From Gemmatimonadota bacterium (GTDB lineage Bacteria; Gemmatimonadota; Gemmatimonadetes; Longimicrobiales; Longimicrobiaceae): a DNA stretch of 5,852 bases. Position numbers and translations under genes: made by a program. Below, piece by piece: positions 1 to 5,852 of this stretch (its first letter is position 1; each line of letters starts with the position of its first letter). The DNA is taken from positions 1-5,852 of the forward strand of contig JAFAYN010000374.1 in assembly GCA_019240375.1 (NCBI GenBank). The letters run 5' to 3'. The notes below the pieces were generated by a model. That model saw only the letters and a program-made list of their open reading frames with translations. It made no database searches and was not told the origin of the DNA.

Positions 1-355
1 CGGACAGGTTCATCCCCAGCACGGTGTCGCCCGGCTGGAGGAGGGCGAAGTACACCGCCATGTTGGCCTGCGCCCCGGAGTGCGGCTGCACGTTGGCGTG
101 CTCGCCCCCGAAGAGCTGGAGGACGCGATCCTGTGCCAGGCGCTCCACCTCGTCCACCACCTCGCACCCGCCGTAGTAGCGCTTCCCGGGGTACCCCTCG
201 GCGTACTTGTTGGTGAGCACGGAGCCCATCGCCTGGAGCACGGCCTGCGAGACAAAGTTCTCCGAGGCGATCATCTCCAGCTGGTGCTCCTGGCGCTCGG
301 CCTCTTCGACCAGGAAGCGGTGGATCTGCGGATCGGCGGCAAGCAGGGCGTCCAT
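1..355 (-). CDS. glyA: Serine hydroxymethyltransferase, N-terminal part (runs off the left edge)
   Basis: This is the PLP-dependent cytosolic enzyme that interconverts serine plus tetrahydrofolate with glycine plus 5,10-methylene-tetrahydrofolate, feeding one-carbon metabolism. The 118 visible codons align readily from memory with E. coli GlyA: an ASENF motif (residues 30-34), [16 protein letters not shown] (48-63, with the active-site tyrosines near 51 and 61 and the glutamate at 53), CEVVDEVE, and [11 protein letters not shown] (88-98, the PLP-phosphate loop; A95 stands where E. coli has serine, a common variant). The segment ends in [11 protein letters not shown], as expected at this point of the family. 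The ATG at 355 is the only reasonable start, because an in-frame TAG lies four codons upstream (365-367). No clear Shine-Dalgarno sequence precedes it. The PLP lysine and the C-terminal domain lie outside the window. The gene is divergent from the peptidase gene, and nothing in the visible part is damaged. Confidence 0.97.
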   Translation of the reverse strand, partial: MDALLAADPQIHRFLVEEAERQEHQLEMIASENFVSQAVLQAMGSVLTNKYAEGYPGKRYYGGCEVVDEVERLAQDRVLQLFGGEHANVQPHSGAQANMAVYFALLQPGDTVLGMNLS

Positions 356-403
356 GCGCGGCGTCTATTTGCAGGTGCGATGAGTTCGGTTCCGGGAGGG
401 TGG

Positions 404-432
404 ATTGTAACCCGCGGGGTCCCCGGTGTCGA
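404..432 (-). promoter_or_regulatory. Sigma70-like promoter for glyA
   Basis: Read on the minus strand, a -35 box TCGACA (427-432, 5 of 6 consensus bases) is followed after exactly 17 bases by a -10 box TACAAT (404-409, 5 of 6). A start of transcription near 397 would give a leader of about 40 nt before the glyA ATG, too short for a riboswitch. The rest of the 356-541 divergent intergenic region shows no comparably good plus-strand promoter for the peptidase gene. Confidence 0.6.
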
Positions 433-541
433 GGGCGCGGACCGGCGCGGTGTTGCGGCGCGCCGTCCGCCGCTGCATCCTGTCTTTCGGCCCGTACGAA
501 CCGTCCCGGCATCCCGGTCCACCTCCAGCTCCAGGCCGTCC

Positions 542-3085
542 ATGAAGCGACGCCTCATCCCCCTGCTCGTCCTGGCCGGCTGCGCCCCGGCCGCGCAACT
601 CACTCCCGCACCCGCTCCTGCACCCACGCCGGCAGCAGCCACGATGCCGACGCGGGTCGATACCCCGGCGGCCATGCGGGTCCCCCCGTTCCGCACCGGG
701 CCGCTGATGACCTGGGGTCCGGTGCCGGAAGGGACCCCGCACGCGGAGCGGACGCGCACCTACGACCTGCAGCACCAGGTGGTGCACGTGCGCTTCGACT
801 GGCCCCGGCACGCGGTGGTGGGCTCCACCACCCTGCGCCTCGCCGCGCTCGACCGGCCGCTCACCGACGTGGCCGTGGACGCGCTGGGGATGACCATCCG
901 CCGGGTCACCGGCCCGAGTGGCGCCTCGCTGCGGCACGACTACGACGGGCGCACCCTCACCGTCCACCTCCCCCGCCCGCTCGCCCCGGGCGCGGCCACC
1001 TCGGTCACCATCGACTACGAGGCGGTGCGCCCTAAGAAGGGGGCGTACTTCATCGACCGGCGCCACATGCTCTGGACGCAGGGCGAGATGGAGGACACGC
1101 GCTACTGGGTCCCGACGTATGACTTCCCCAACGACAAGGCTACGTGGGAGTTCTTCGTCCGCACCGCCGCGAACGAGAAGGCGCTCTCCAATGGGCGGCT
1201 GGTGGGGTCGCGGAAGGTGGGGAACGAGGTGGAGTGGCACTGGTCGCTGGAGCGCCCGGCCTCCACCTACCTGATGTCGGTGGTCACGGGGGACTACGTG
1301 GTGGTGCAGGACCGCTGGAACGACGTGCCGGTAGGCTACTGGACCTATCCCGACTCGGTGGAAGCGGCCCGGCGGGGCTTCGGGATGACCCCGCGCGCGA
1401 TGGAGGTCTTCTCGCGGAAGACCGGGGTCCCCTACCCGTGGAACAAGTACGACCAGTCGGTGACGCCCGACTACGTGTTCGGCGGGATGGAGAACGTGAC
1501 CGCCACCACCCAGCTCGACAACGGGATCCTGCACCCCGCCTGGGCCGAGCCGCAGGCGTACTCCGGCGGGCTGGTCTCGCACGAGCTGGGGCACCAGTGG
1601 TACGGCGACCTCCTCACCACCAGCAACTGGGCGCACGCCTGGCTCAACGAGGGGTTCGCCACCTTCATGGAGCAGACCTTCCGCGAGGCCAGCCTGGGGC
1701 ACGACGAGGGCGCGCTGGACCGGCTGGAGGCGCAGGAGCAGACGATCGGGGCCGACCGCGGCTCCCGCCGGCCCATCGTGTGGGACCGGTGGATGACCGA
1801 CCCGCTGGAGGTGTTCCTGAGCGGGCACATCTACCCCAAGGGCGCCACCGTCCTGCAGATGCCGCGGCACCAGCTGGGCGACTCGCTCTTCTGGGCGGCG
1901 ATGAACCACTACACCACCGCGCACGCCTACCAGAACGTCACCACCCCCGACCTGCAGCGCGCCTTCGAGGAGACCACCGGACGGAGCTACGACGCCTTCT
2001 TCCGGCAGTGGGTGTACGGCGCCGGCTTCCCCGTCTTCCAGGTGTCGTACGCGTACGATCCCGCGTCGCGCAGGGTGGCGCTGGACGCGCGCGAGGTGCA
2101 GCCGCGCGACTCGCTCACCGGGGTCTTCGACGCCGACGTGGACGTGGAGGTGCTGACCGACGCGGGGCCGGTGCGCGGGGTTGTCCCGGTGCGCGACGGG
2201 ACCGGGCGGCTGGAGCTGGCGCTCCCGGCCGAGCCGCGCTCCATCCGCTGGGACAAGGGCGGGTGGCTGCTGGACCTGACCGACTTCCCCCGTCCCACGA
2301 CGATGCTGGCGTACCAGCTGGAGCACGACGACGACGTGATCGGGAGGATCGAGGCGGTGGAGCTGCTCGCCGAGCGCGGGGAGCAGCCCGAGGCGCGCGC
2401 GGCGCTGGGACGCGCGGTGCACTCCGACGCCTTCTGGGGGGTGCGCCAGCGCGCCGCCAACGCCCTGGCGGGGATCACCGGCGCGGAGGACGTGCGCGCC
2501 GCCCTGGTGGACGCCACCCGCGACCGGGACGCGCGGGTGCGCCAGGCGGCCGCGGGCGCGCTGGGAGCCTTTTCCGGCGACGCCAGCTCCGCGCGCCTGA
2601 CCGAGGTGGCGGCCTCCGACCCGTCGCCGTACGTGCGCGCCGCGGCGGTGCGCTCGCTGGCGCACGCGGCCCCCGCCGCCGCGCTCCCCACCATCCGCGC
2701 CGTGCTGGCGCAGGACTCGTGGCTGGACGTGCTCCGCGCTGGCGCCATCAACGCCCTGGGGAGCGTCGACCCCGCCACCGCGCGGGAGCTGCTCCGCGAC
2801 TACCTGGGCGCTTCCAACAGCCGCCAGGCCCGGCAGGCGGCCATCCCCGTCTTCGCGGCACAGTCGAAGGGGACCGAGGCGGAGTCGGCGCGGATCCTGG
2901 AGCCGCTGCTGGACGACCCGGACTTCTACGTCCGCCAGGCGGCGGCCAAGGCGCTGGGCGAGCTGGGGCAGGCGTCCAGCGTCGCGCCGCTCCGGGCGCG
3001 GCTCCGCACCGAGGCGGAGAGCCGGGTGATCAACGAGATCAACGCGTCGGTCCGCCGGATCCAGCGGGGCGCCTCCGGCCGGTAG
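542..3085 (+). CDS. M1-family zinc metallopeptidase lipoprotein with C-terminal HEAT repeats
   Basis: This is an 847-residue gluzincin aminopeptidase-type enzyme, predicted to be anchored to the membrane by lipidation and to trim peptides outside the cytoplasm. The start at 542 is chosen because it gives a short type II signal peptide, MKRRLIPLLVLAGC, with lipobox LAGC and lipidated Cys14. The open frame continues upstream to 80, but that would bury the signal; no obvious Shine-Dalgarno site is seen. A Pro/Ala linker follows (about 15-45), then the N-terminal beta domain. The catalytic domain carries GGMEN (314-318, exopeptidase motif), HELGH (347-351) and the third zinc ligand Glu370 in WLNEGF (HExxH-x18-E). 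Tyr431 in IYPKGA matches the catalytic tyrosine. All key residues are present, so the enzyme should be active. After a beta-rich segment (about 490-595), residues 600-845 form HEAT repeats whose VRxxA helices start at about 634, 666, 698, 730 and 797. Substrate specificity cannot be read from the sequence. The gene is transcribed alone, toward the tRNAs. Confidence 0.95.
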   Translation: MKRRLIPLLVLAGCAPAAQLTPAPAPAPTPAAATMPTRVDTPAAMRVPPFRTGPLMTWGPVPEGTPHAERTRTYDLQHQVVHVRFDWPRHAVVGSTTLRLAALDRPLTDVAVDALGMTIRRVTGPSGASLRHDYDGRTLTVHLPRPLAPGAATSVTIDYEAVRPKKGAYFIDRRHMLWTQGEMEDTRYWVPTYDFPNDKATWEFFVRTAANEKALSNGRLVGSRKVGNEVEWHWSLERPASTYLMSVVTGDYVVVQDRWNDVPVGYWTYPDSVEAARRGFGMTPRAMEVFSRKTGVPYPWNKYDQSVTPDYVFGGMENVTATTQLDNGILHPAWAEPQAYSGGLVSHELGHQWYGDLLTTSNWAHAWLNEGFATFMEQTFREASLGHDEGALDRLEAQEQTIGADRGSRRPIVWDRWMTDPLEVFLSGHIYPKGATVLQMPRHQLGDSLFWAAMNHYTTAHAYQNVTTPDLQRAFEETTGRSYDAFFRQWVYGAGFPVFQVSYAYDPASRRVALDAREVQPRDSLTGVFDADVDVEVLTDAGPVRGVVPVRDGTGRLELALPAEPRSIRWDKGGWLLDLTDFPRPTTMLAYQLEHDDDVIGRIEAVELLAERGEQPEARAALGRAVHSDAFWGVRQRAANALAGITGAEDVRAALVDATRDRDARVRQAAAGALGAFSGDASSARLTEVAASDPSPYVRAAAVRSLAHAAPAAALPTIRAVLAQDSWLDVLRAGAINALGSVDPATARELLRDYLGASNSRQARQAAIPVFAAQSKGTEAESARILEPLLDDPDFYVRQAAAKALGELGQASSVAPLRARLRTEAESRVINEINASVRRIQRGASGR

Positions 3086-3105
3086 CCCAGGATCGCGCGC
3101 AGAAC

Positions 3106-3143
3106 GAAGCAGGGCCGCGGCGTCGACGCCGCGGCCCTGCTTC
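3106..3143. terminator. Bidirectional terminator-like perfect inverted repeat
   Basis: Arms 3106-3122 and 3127-3143 are perfectly complementary over 17 bp around a TCGA loop, so the whole 38-bp element is palindromic. It lies 20 bp past the peptidase stop and 8 bp past the 3' end of tRNA-Arg on the other strand, exactly between two convergent units. The T-tracts are modest on both sides (TCTCGTT on plus, GTTCT on minus), but the stem is very GC-rich. Termination of both units is the simplest reading. Confidence 0.75.
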
Positions 3144-3151
3144 TCGTTACA

Positions 3152-3225
<74 letters not shown>

Positions 3226-3247
3226 ATCCTGCTATTTTTCCCGCGAG

Positions 3248-3321
3248 CGGGGCCGACGGGACTCGAACCCGCGACCTCCGGAGTGACAGTCCGGCACTCT
3301 AACCGACTGAGCTACGGCCCC
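3248..3321 (-). tRNA. tRNA-Asp (anticodon GTC)
   Basis: A complete 74-nt cloverleaf is present on the minus strand. The acceptor GGGGCCG pairs with CGGCCCC. The D arm is GCTC/GAGT with loop AGTCGGTTA, and the anticodon loop CTGTCAC sits on a CCGGA/TCCGG stem. The T loop is TTCGAGT. The aspartate identity elements G34, U35, C36, C38 and discriminator G73 are all present. The CCA end is not encoded. It is first in the tandem pair with tRNA-Arg. Confidence 0.97.
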
Positions 3322-3348
3322 ACACCCGCCGTTTCCGGCAAGCGCACA

Positions 3349-3377
3349 AAGCTAACCTCGGCCGCCCGGTTCCTCAA
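3349..3377 (-). promoter_or_regulatory. Possible promoter for the tRNA-Asp/tRNA-Arg pair
   Basis: On the minus strand a TTGAGG box (3372-3377, 4 of 6) lies 17 bases before TAGCTT (3349-3354, 3 of 6), followed by a GC-rich stretch as at many stable-RNA promoters. Transcription would start about 20 nt before tRNA-Asp. The -10 match is weak, and read-through from the lipoprotein gene at 3385-3732 is an alternative. Confidence 0.35.
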
Positions 3378-3384
3378 GCCCACC

Positions 3385-3732
3385 TCACCTCTTCCGGTCG
3401 CGCGCCTTCACGAACGGCACCAGTGACTCCCCGCCCATGTACACGTTCAGGGTGTCTCCGCGCAGCAGCGCCATCATGCTGTCGCCACGGGGGTTGAGCA
3501 GCGCGACCGTGTCGCCGCGCACCCGGTACGTCCCCTTCATCCCCCGCCCTCCGCTCCCCAGCGAGACCAGCATCTGGAAGGTGTCCCGGGGAAGGAGGGC
3601 GATCTTCGCGAACCGGTTCCCCACCTCGTACGAGTACACGCCCCGGACGGGATCCGCGGCGCCGGGGCGGTCGCAGGCGGGAAGCGGGGCCAGCGCGAGC
3701 GCGGCCAGGGCGAGCAGACGGCGTGTGTTCAT
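3385..3732 (-). CDS. Small putative lipoprotein of unknown function
   Basis: This is a 115-residue protein I cannot assign to a family. It begins with a basic, Ala/Leu-rich signal, MNTRRLLALAALALAPLPAC, ending in a Cys at residue 20 that fits lipidation. The lipobox is LPAC, with an unusual proline at -2. Asp21 follows the cysteine; in E. coli Asp at +2 favours inner-membrane retention, but that rule may not hold here. The mature part is small and looks all-beta, with a recurring R-(G)-D-T-hydrophobic motif at residues 49-52, 72-76 and 91-95, each probably opening a strand. The C-terminus is basic (KARDRKR). The ATG at 3732 is chosen for the signal peptide; no Shine-Dalgarno site is visible. 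The gene lies 63 bp upstream of tRNA-Asp on the same strand. An overlapping open frame on the same strand lacks such a signal and looks like a shadow. Confidence 0.75.
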   Translation of the reverse strand: MNTRRLLALAALALAPLPACDRPGAADPVRGVYSYEVGNRFAKIALLPRDTFQMLVSLGSGGRGMKGTYRVRGDTVALLNPRGDSMMALLRGDTLNVYMGGESLVPFVKARDRKR

Positions 3733-3958
3733 TCGGACCGGGGCTTCGGGTGACGGGATCTACGGCGCGGCGCTTGGTAGGGTACGAACGCAGGGAGCGC
3801 GCCGGATTCACCCCGCGGCGAGGACGACTAGGTCGCCTGACCGATGTGCCCGGCACGGGACCGGCTATTCTTCTCCGCACCGGATTGAAACTCGCGCGCC
3901 GCGCGATCCGTACGGTCCGGCGTGGGCCCCGAGCACCGAAACCGAACTCGAGCACAGT
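3733..3958. other. Divergent intergenic region without a recognisable gene
   Basis: This region separates the small lipoprotein (minus) from the 54-residue gene (plus) and should hold promoters for both. Isolated boxes occur, such as TTGAAA at 3885-3890 and TATTCT at 3866-3871 on plus and TACCCT at 3779-3784 on minus, but none has a well-spaced partner. An open frame from 3723 to 3965 on plus overlaps the lipoprotein start and has an Arg-rich composition typical of chance frames in GC-rich DNA. Confidence 0.5.
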
Positions 3959-3962
3959 GGAG
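3959..3962 (+). promoter_or_regulatory. Ribosome binding site of the 54-residue gene
   Basis: GGAG is placed seven bases before the ATG at 3970. It decides the start in favour of 3970 over an in-frame upstream GTG at 3922, which has no such site. Confidence 0.65.
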
Positions 3963-3969
3963 TGATAGA

Positions 3970-4134
3970 ATGTCCATCGACCGCAACGTCCGCGTGGAGA
4001 CCCCCGAGACGCACGTCCGCCCCGGCTTCCGCATCAGCCTGAAGCCCTTCCTCGCGGCGCTCGGCATGGCCCCGTCCGAGGACCTCCTCCCCGAGCTGTC
4101 GCAGTGGCGCAGGCGGCGGGTGCGGGCCGCGTAA
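3970..4134 (+). CDS. Small 54-residue protein of unknown function
   Basis: The product is a 54-residue soluble protein that I do not recognise. It starts MSIDRNVRVETPETHV, continues through a probable amphipathic helix (RISLKPFLAALGM, about residues 20-32) and an acidic patch (SEDLLPELSQW), and ends in a basic tail, RRRRVRAA. There are no cysteines, no signal peptide and no membrane segment. Support for a real gene comes from the GGAG site at ideal spacing and the strong intrinsic terminator about 28 bp after the stop, which make it a stand-alone transcription unit. The tail could bind nucleic acid, and the overall size could also suit a peptide precursor, but no modification enzyme, protease or transporter is nearby, so neither role is supported. 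It may be a lineage-restricted small protein. Confidence 0.7.
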   Translation: MSIDRNVRVETPETHVRPGFRISLKPFLAALGMAPSEDLLPELSQWRRRRVRAA

Positions 4135-4162
4135 GCACGGGCCTGCACGGAGGAGACGGGCG

Positions 4163-4198
4163 AGCGGGGCCGGGAGCGATTCCCGGCCCCGCTTCTTT
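4163..4198 (+). terminator. Rho-independent terminator after the 54-residue gene
   Basis: Arms 4163-4175 and 4181-4193 pair perfectly over 13 bp of almost pure G+C with a 5-nt loop (GCGAT), and are followed by TCTTT. Stem strength, T-rich tail and position 28 bp past the stop at 4134 all fit an intrinsic terminator. It insulates the secreted-protein gene that starts at 4295. Confidence 0.85.
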
Positions 4199-4294
4199 GC
4201 GCCCACACCAGGGGCACTTGCCCGCCACGTGCGTTTTCCGCCATTTTCCCGGCGCCGTGTGTTCCCTTCCCTCGCAACTCCTCCCGGAATCATC

Positions 4295-5275
4295 GTGCGC
4301 ACCTTCGGCCTCATCCTTTTCGCGCTCCTCCTCCACCCGGTCGTCGTTGCGGCGCAGGACTCCCGCGCCGTCAGCACGCACCTGACACTCCCGTCGCGCG
4401 TCGGCGACTTCCGCCTGGTGTCCTCCCGGCAGATGGAGGGCGGCGGGGGAGGTCAGCTCCACTACCGCTCCGCGGCGGGGATGGAGGTGGACGCCTTCGT
4501 GTCCCCGGTCCCGGTCATCCCCGACTGCCTGCACGCCTGCGACTCGGTGGCCGTGGACGTAGAGGCGGACTCCTTCCCCGCCCTGATCCCCGCGATGGTG
4601 CGGCGGGGGGAGTTCGACTCGCTGACGGTGGAGCGCGACGCGGCGATCGTCATGGGCTCCCCGACCGGGGCGCTCATCCACGGGAGGCACCTCTGGCTGA
4701 CGGGCGCCGCGGGGGGGAAGCCGGTCCGCTCGCACCTCCTGCTCTACGGGACCGGGAGCTACCTGATCCGGGTGCGCTCCACCTTCGCCCCCAGCGCGAA
4801 GCGCGACAGCCTGACCACCGCCTTCGGGCAGGACTTCGTGGTGGCGGCGAGCCAGCCCTCGTCGGGGGCACGCACCTGCCCGAACGGGGCCGCGGACCAG
4901 CAGGCGATGCGGGTGTCGGTGGATTCCCGGTCCCCCATCGCCGAGCTGCGCGCCAGGGTGGAGCCGGCGCTCGCCGGGCTGGGGCTGACGCCGGACCCGA
5001 AGGCGAGCCGCCCCGACTCGACCATGACCCTGCCGGTGGCGGGGTGGCCGTCGGGGATCGACTACGGGCCGTGGGCGAGGGAGGCCGGCCCCGGCTTCGT
5101 GGTGGGGGTGCTGCTGCAGGAGCGCGCGGGCGGGACCCGCGTCACCGTCTCGGCGCAGGCGATCTGCTCGCCCCGCTTCGGGCAGGAGGACCCGAAGTCG
5201 CTGGAGATCGCGCTGGAGATGGCGACCGCCGGGGAGGTGCTCCGGAAGCTGGAGCCGCCCCGCCCCAGGCGGTAG
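4295..5275 (+). CDS. Secreted protein of unknown family
   Basis: This is a 326-residue product, exported by the Sec pathway. A GTG start at 4295 gives a compact signal peptide: a basic start (VRTF), a hydrophobic core GLILFALLLHPVVV, and probable cleavage in VAAQD around residue 20. The frame remains open to an upstream GTG at 4229, but that adds an unlikely basic and proline-rich stretch. Only a weak GGA precedes 4295, so the start is not certain. The mature chain has no membrane segment. It alternates short beta-like strands (HLWLTG, SHLLLYG, YLIRVRSTF) with helices, and has exactly four cysteines, at about 78, 82, 195 and 291. The first two form DCLHAC, and two disulfides are possible. An N-terminal part (25-185) and a C-terminal part (195-320) look like separate domains joined near SQPSSGARTC. 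No catalytic motif is recognised. Transcription is probably independent, after the terminator at 4163-4198. Confidence 0.85.
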   Translation: MRTFGLILFALLLHPVVVAAQDSRAVSTHLTLPSRVGDFRLVSSRQMEGGGGGQLHYRSAAGMEVDAFVSPVPVIPDCLHACDSVAVDVEADSFPALIPAMVRRGEFDSLTVERDAAIVMGSPTGALIHGRHLWLTGAAGGKPVRSHLLLYGTGSYLIRVRSTFAPSAKRDSLTTAFGQDFVVAASQPSSGARTCPNGAADQQAMRVSVDSRSPIAELRARVEPALAGLGLTPDPKASRPDSTMTLPVAGWPSGIDYGPWAREAGPGFVVGVLLQERAGGTRVTVSAQAICSPRFGQEDPKSLEIALEMATAGEVLRKLEPPRPRR

Positions 5276-5313
5276 CGCCCCGGGGCGGCGGGAAGCGGAA
5301 ACGTATGAGGGTG

Positions 5314-5342
5314 TTGGTATTCTCCCCGCCGCCCTGTAGAGT
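5314..5342 (+). promoter_or_regulatory. Likely promoter for the NHL-repeat gene
   Basis: TTGGTA (5314-5319, 4 of 6) and TAGAGT (5337-5342, 4 of 6) are separated by exactly 17 bases, within an AT-richer patch of the 5276-5399 spacer. A start near 5349 gives a leader of about 50 nt. The match is moderate and untested. Confidence 0.45.
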
Positions 5343-5386
5343 GTAGGGAGCCATACGCGCGCGCCGCGTACGATGCCCCCCAGCCC

Positions 5387-5392
5387 AAGGAG
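5387..5392 (+). promoter_or_regulatory. Strong Shine-Dalgarno site of the NHL-repeat gene
   Basis: AAGGAG lies seven bases before the ATG at 5400. It is the best ribosome binding site in the window and fixes the start codon. Confidence 0.8.
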
Positions 5393-5399
5393 CCCCGGC

Positions 5400-5852
5400 A
5401 TGAGATCCCGCCTCGTCCCCGGTGCAGCGATCCTCGCCGCCGTCCTCGCGACGGCGGTCCCCGCCCTCGCCCAGATCACCGCCCGCCAGCCCGCGGTGGA
5501 GCGTCCCCAGCTCCGGGTCGTCGTCCGGGAGCCCGCCCTGTTCGTGTACGACGAATACGCCTACGACGGGTCGACGTACGCCATGCACGCCATGGACGAC
5601 TTCACCGGCGCGGCGCACAGCCGCGACCCGATGTCGGGCGTGCAGGGGATCGCGAGCGACCGGCGGGGGAACGTGTACGCGGCGGTGTGGGTGGGGCCGA
5701 GCCAGCCCTCGTCCGTGGTGCAGCTGCGCAAGGCGGGGCGGTTCGACGGGCCGTTCAAGCGCGCGACCGCCGTGGCGACCGACGCCCAGGGGCGCATCTA
5801 CGTGACCGACGCCGACCTGGGCCAGGTGATCCGGATCGACGACCTCACGGGG
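5400..5852 (+). CDS. Secreted NHL-repeat beta-propeller protein, N-terminal part (runs off the right edge)
   Basis: The 151 visible residues begin with a clear Sec signal peptide: MRSRLVPG, a hydrophobic AAILAAVLATAV core, and an ALA-Q cleavage site after residue 24. The mature part holds a lead-in strand region (38-60) and then propeller-like units. GIASDRRGNVYAAVWV (83-98) with VVQLRKAGRF, and AVATDAQGRIYVTDADLGQVIRID (from 124), follow the NHL pattern of a G/A-hxxD-xxGxhYhxD core followed by a strand. MDDFTG (65-70) and IDDLTG (146-151) recur at the unit borders, a spacing signature also seen in other bacterial NHL proteins. Such propellers usually bind ligands or proteins and have no defined enzymatic role; a lactonase-like activity cannot be judged from this fragment. 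The start is supported by AAGGAG. The gene follows the secreted-protein gene on the same strand after 124 bp but has its own likely promoter. Confidence 0.85.
   Translation, partial: MRSRLVPGAAILAAVLATAVPALAQITARQPAVERPQLRVVVREPALFVYDEYAYDGSTYAMHAMDDFTGAAHSRDPMSGVQGIASDRRGNVYAAVWVGPSQPSSVVQLRKAGRFDGPFKRATAVATDAQGRIYVTDADLGQVIRIDDLTG

Noticed and set aside
453..481. Possible plus-strand promoter for the peptidase (TTGCGG, then CATCCT after 17 bases).
   Set aside because: The -10 box matches only 3 of 6 bases, no better than expected by chance in this region.
365..2665. A 766-codon open frame on the minus strand, antisense to the peptidase gene.
   Set aside because: Its product is rich in Arg, Gly, His, Val and Pro with no domain or signal. 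It is a mirror frame created by the GC-biased codon use of the real gene.
3239..3251. T-run followed by a CCCGC/GCGGG hairpin between the two tRNAs.
   Set aside because: The T-run is on the wrong side of the stem for termination on plus, on minus the stem is followed by A residues, and it overlaps the tRNA-Asp 3' end.
5254..5289. GC-rich inverted repeat spanning the end of the secreted-protein gene.
   Set aside because: The stem is only 8 bp with a 20-nt loop, overlaps the coding end, and has no T-tract, so a terminator call is unsupported.
4034..5479. A 481-codon minus-strand frame antisense to the secreted protein.
   Set aside because: It is rich in Arg, Pro and Gly with no recognisable motif, and crosses the terminator and the NHL gene start. 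It is a shadow frame.
4848..5713. An identical 16-base stretch in the secreted protein (4848-4863) and in the NHL gene (5698-5713), both encoding SQPSS.
   Set aside because: The flanks diverge immediately and there is no other similarity. Chance identity of this length is plausible in GC-rich coding DNA with the same codon bias.

Overview
The window is very GC-rich bacterial chromosome. It has strongly GC-biased third codon positions, weak or absent Shine-Dalgarno sites on several genes, and many exported or lipoprotein products. The gene style (an M1 peptidase lipoprotein with C-terminal HEAT repeats, secreted NHL-type proteins, tRNAs without encoded CCA) fits Gemmatimonadota, for example a Longimicrobium-like organism. 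That assignment is an inference from style and not a proven placement. No phage, IS element, CRISPR array or defence module is visible.

Layout. Positions 1-355 on the minus strand hold the first 118 codons of glyA (serine hydroxymethyltransferase), which runs off the left edge; a good sigma70-like promoter lies just upstream at 404-432. Divergent from it, 542-3085 (+) encodes an 847-residue M1-family zinc metallopeptidase lipoprotein with a C-terminal HEAT-repeat array. A long perfect inverted repeat at 3106-3143 separates it from two convergent tRNA genes on the minus strand, tRNA-Arg(ACG) at 3152-3225 and tRNA-Asp(GTC) at 3248-3321. Upstream of these, also on the minus strand, is a 115-residue putative lipoprotein of unknown function (3385-3732).

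The right part is on the plus strand. A 54-residue protein of unknown function (3970-4134) has its own GGAG ribosome binding site and a strong intrinsic terminator (4163-4198). A 326-residue secreted protein of unknown family follows (4295-5275). The window ends inside a secreted NHL-repeat (beta-propeller) protein that starts at 5400 with a strong AAGGAG site.

How the parts relate. Apart from glyA and the tRNAs, four of the five protein genes carry an export signal: two lipoproteins and two Sec-type signal peptides. The area therefore looks like a loose collection of envelope or secreted proteins beside housekeeping genes. Spacers, strand changes and terminators suggest mostly single-gene transcription units, and no pathway links them. 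I found no convincing previously undescribed multi-gene system. The items most worth a second look are the 54-residue gene with its own expression signals, the two unrecognised exported proteins, and the peptidase-HEAT architecture.
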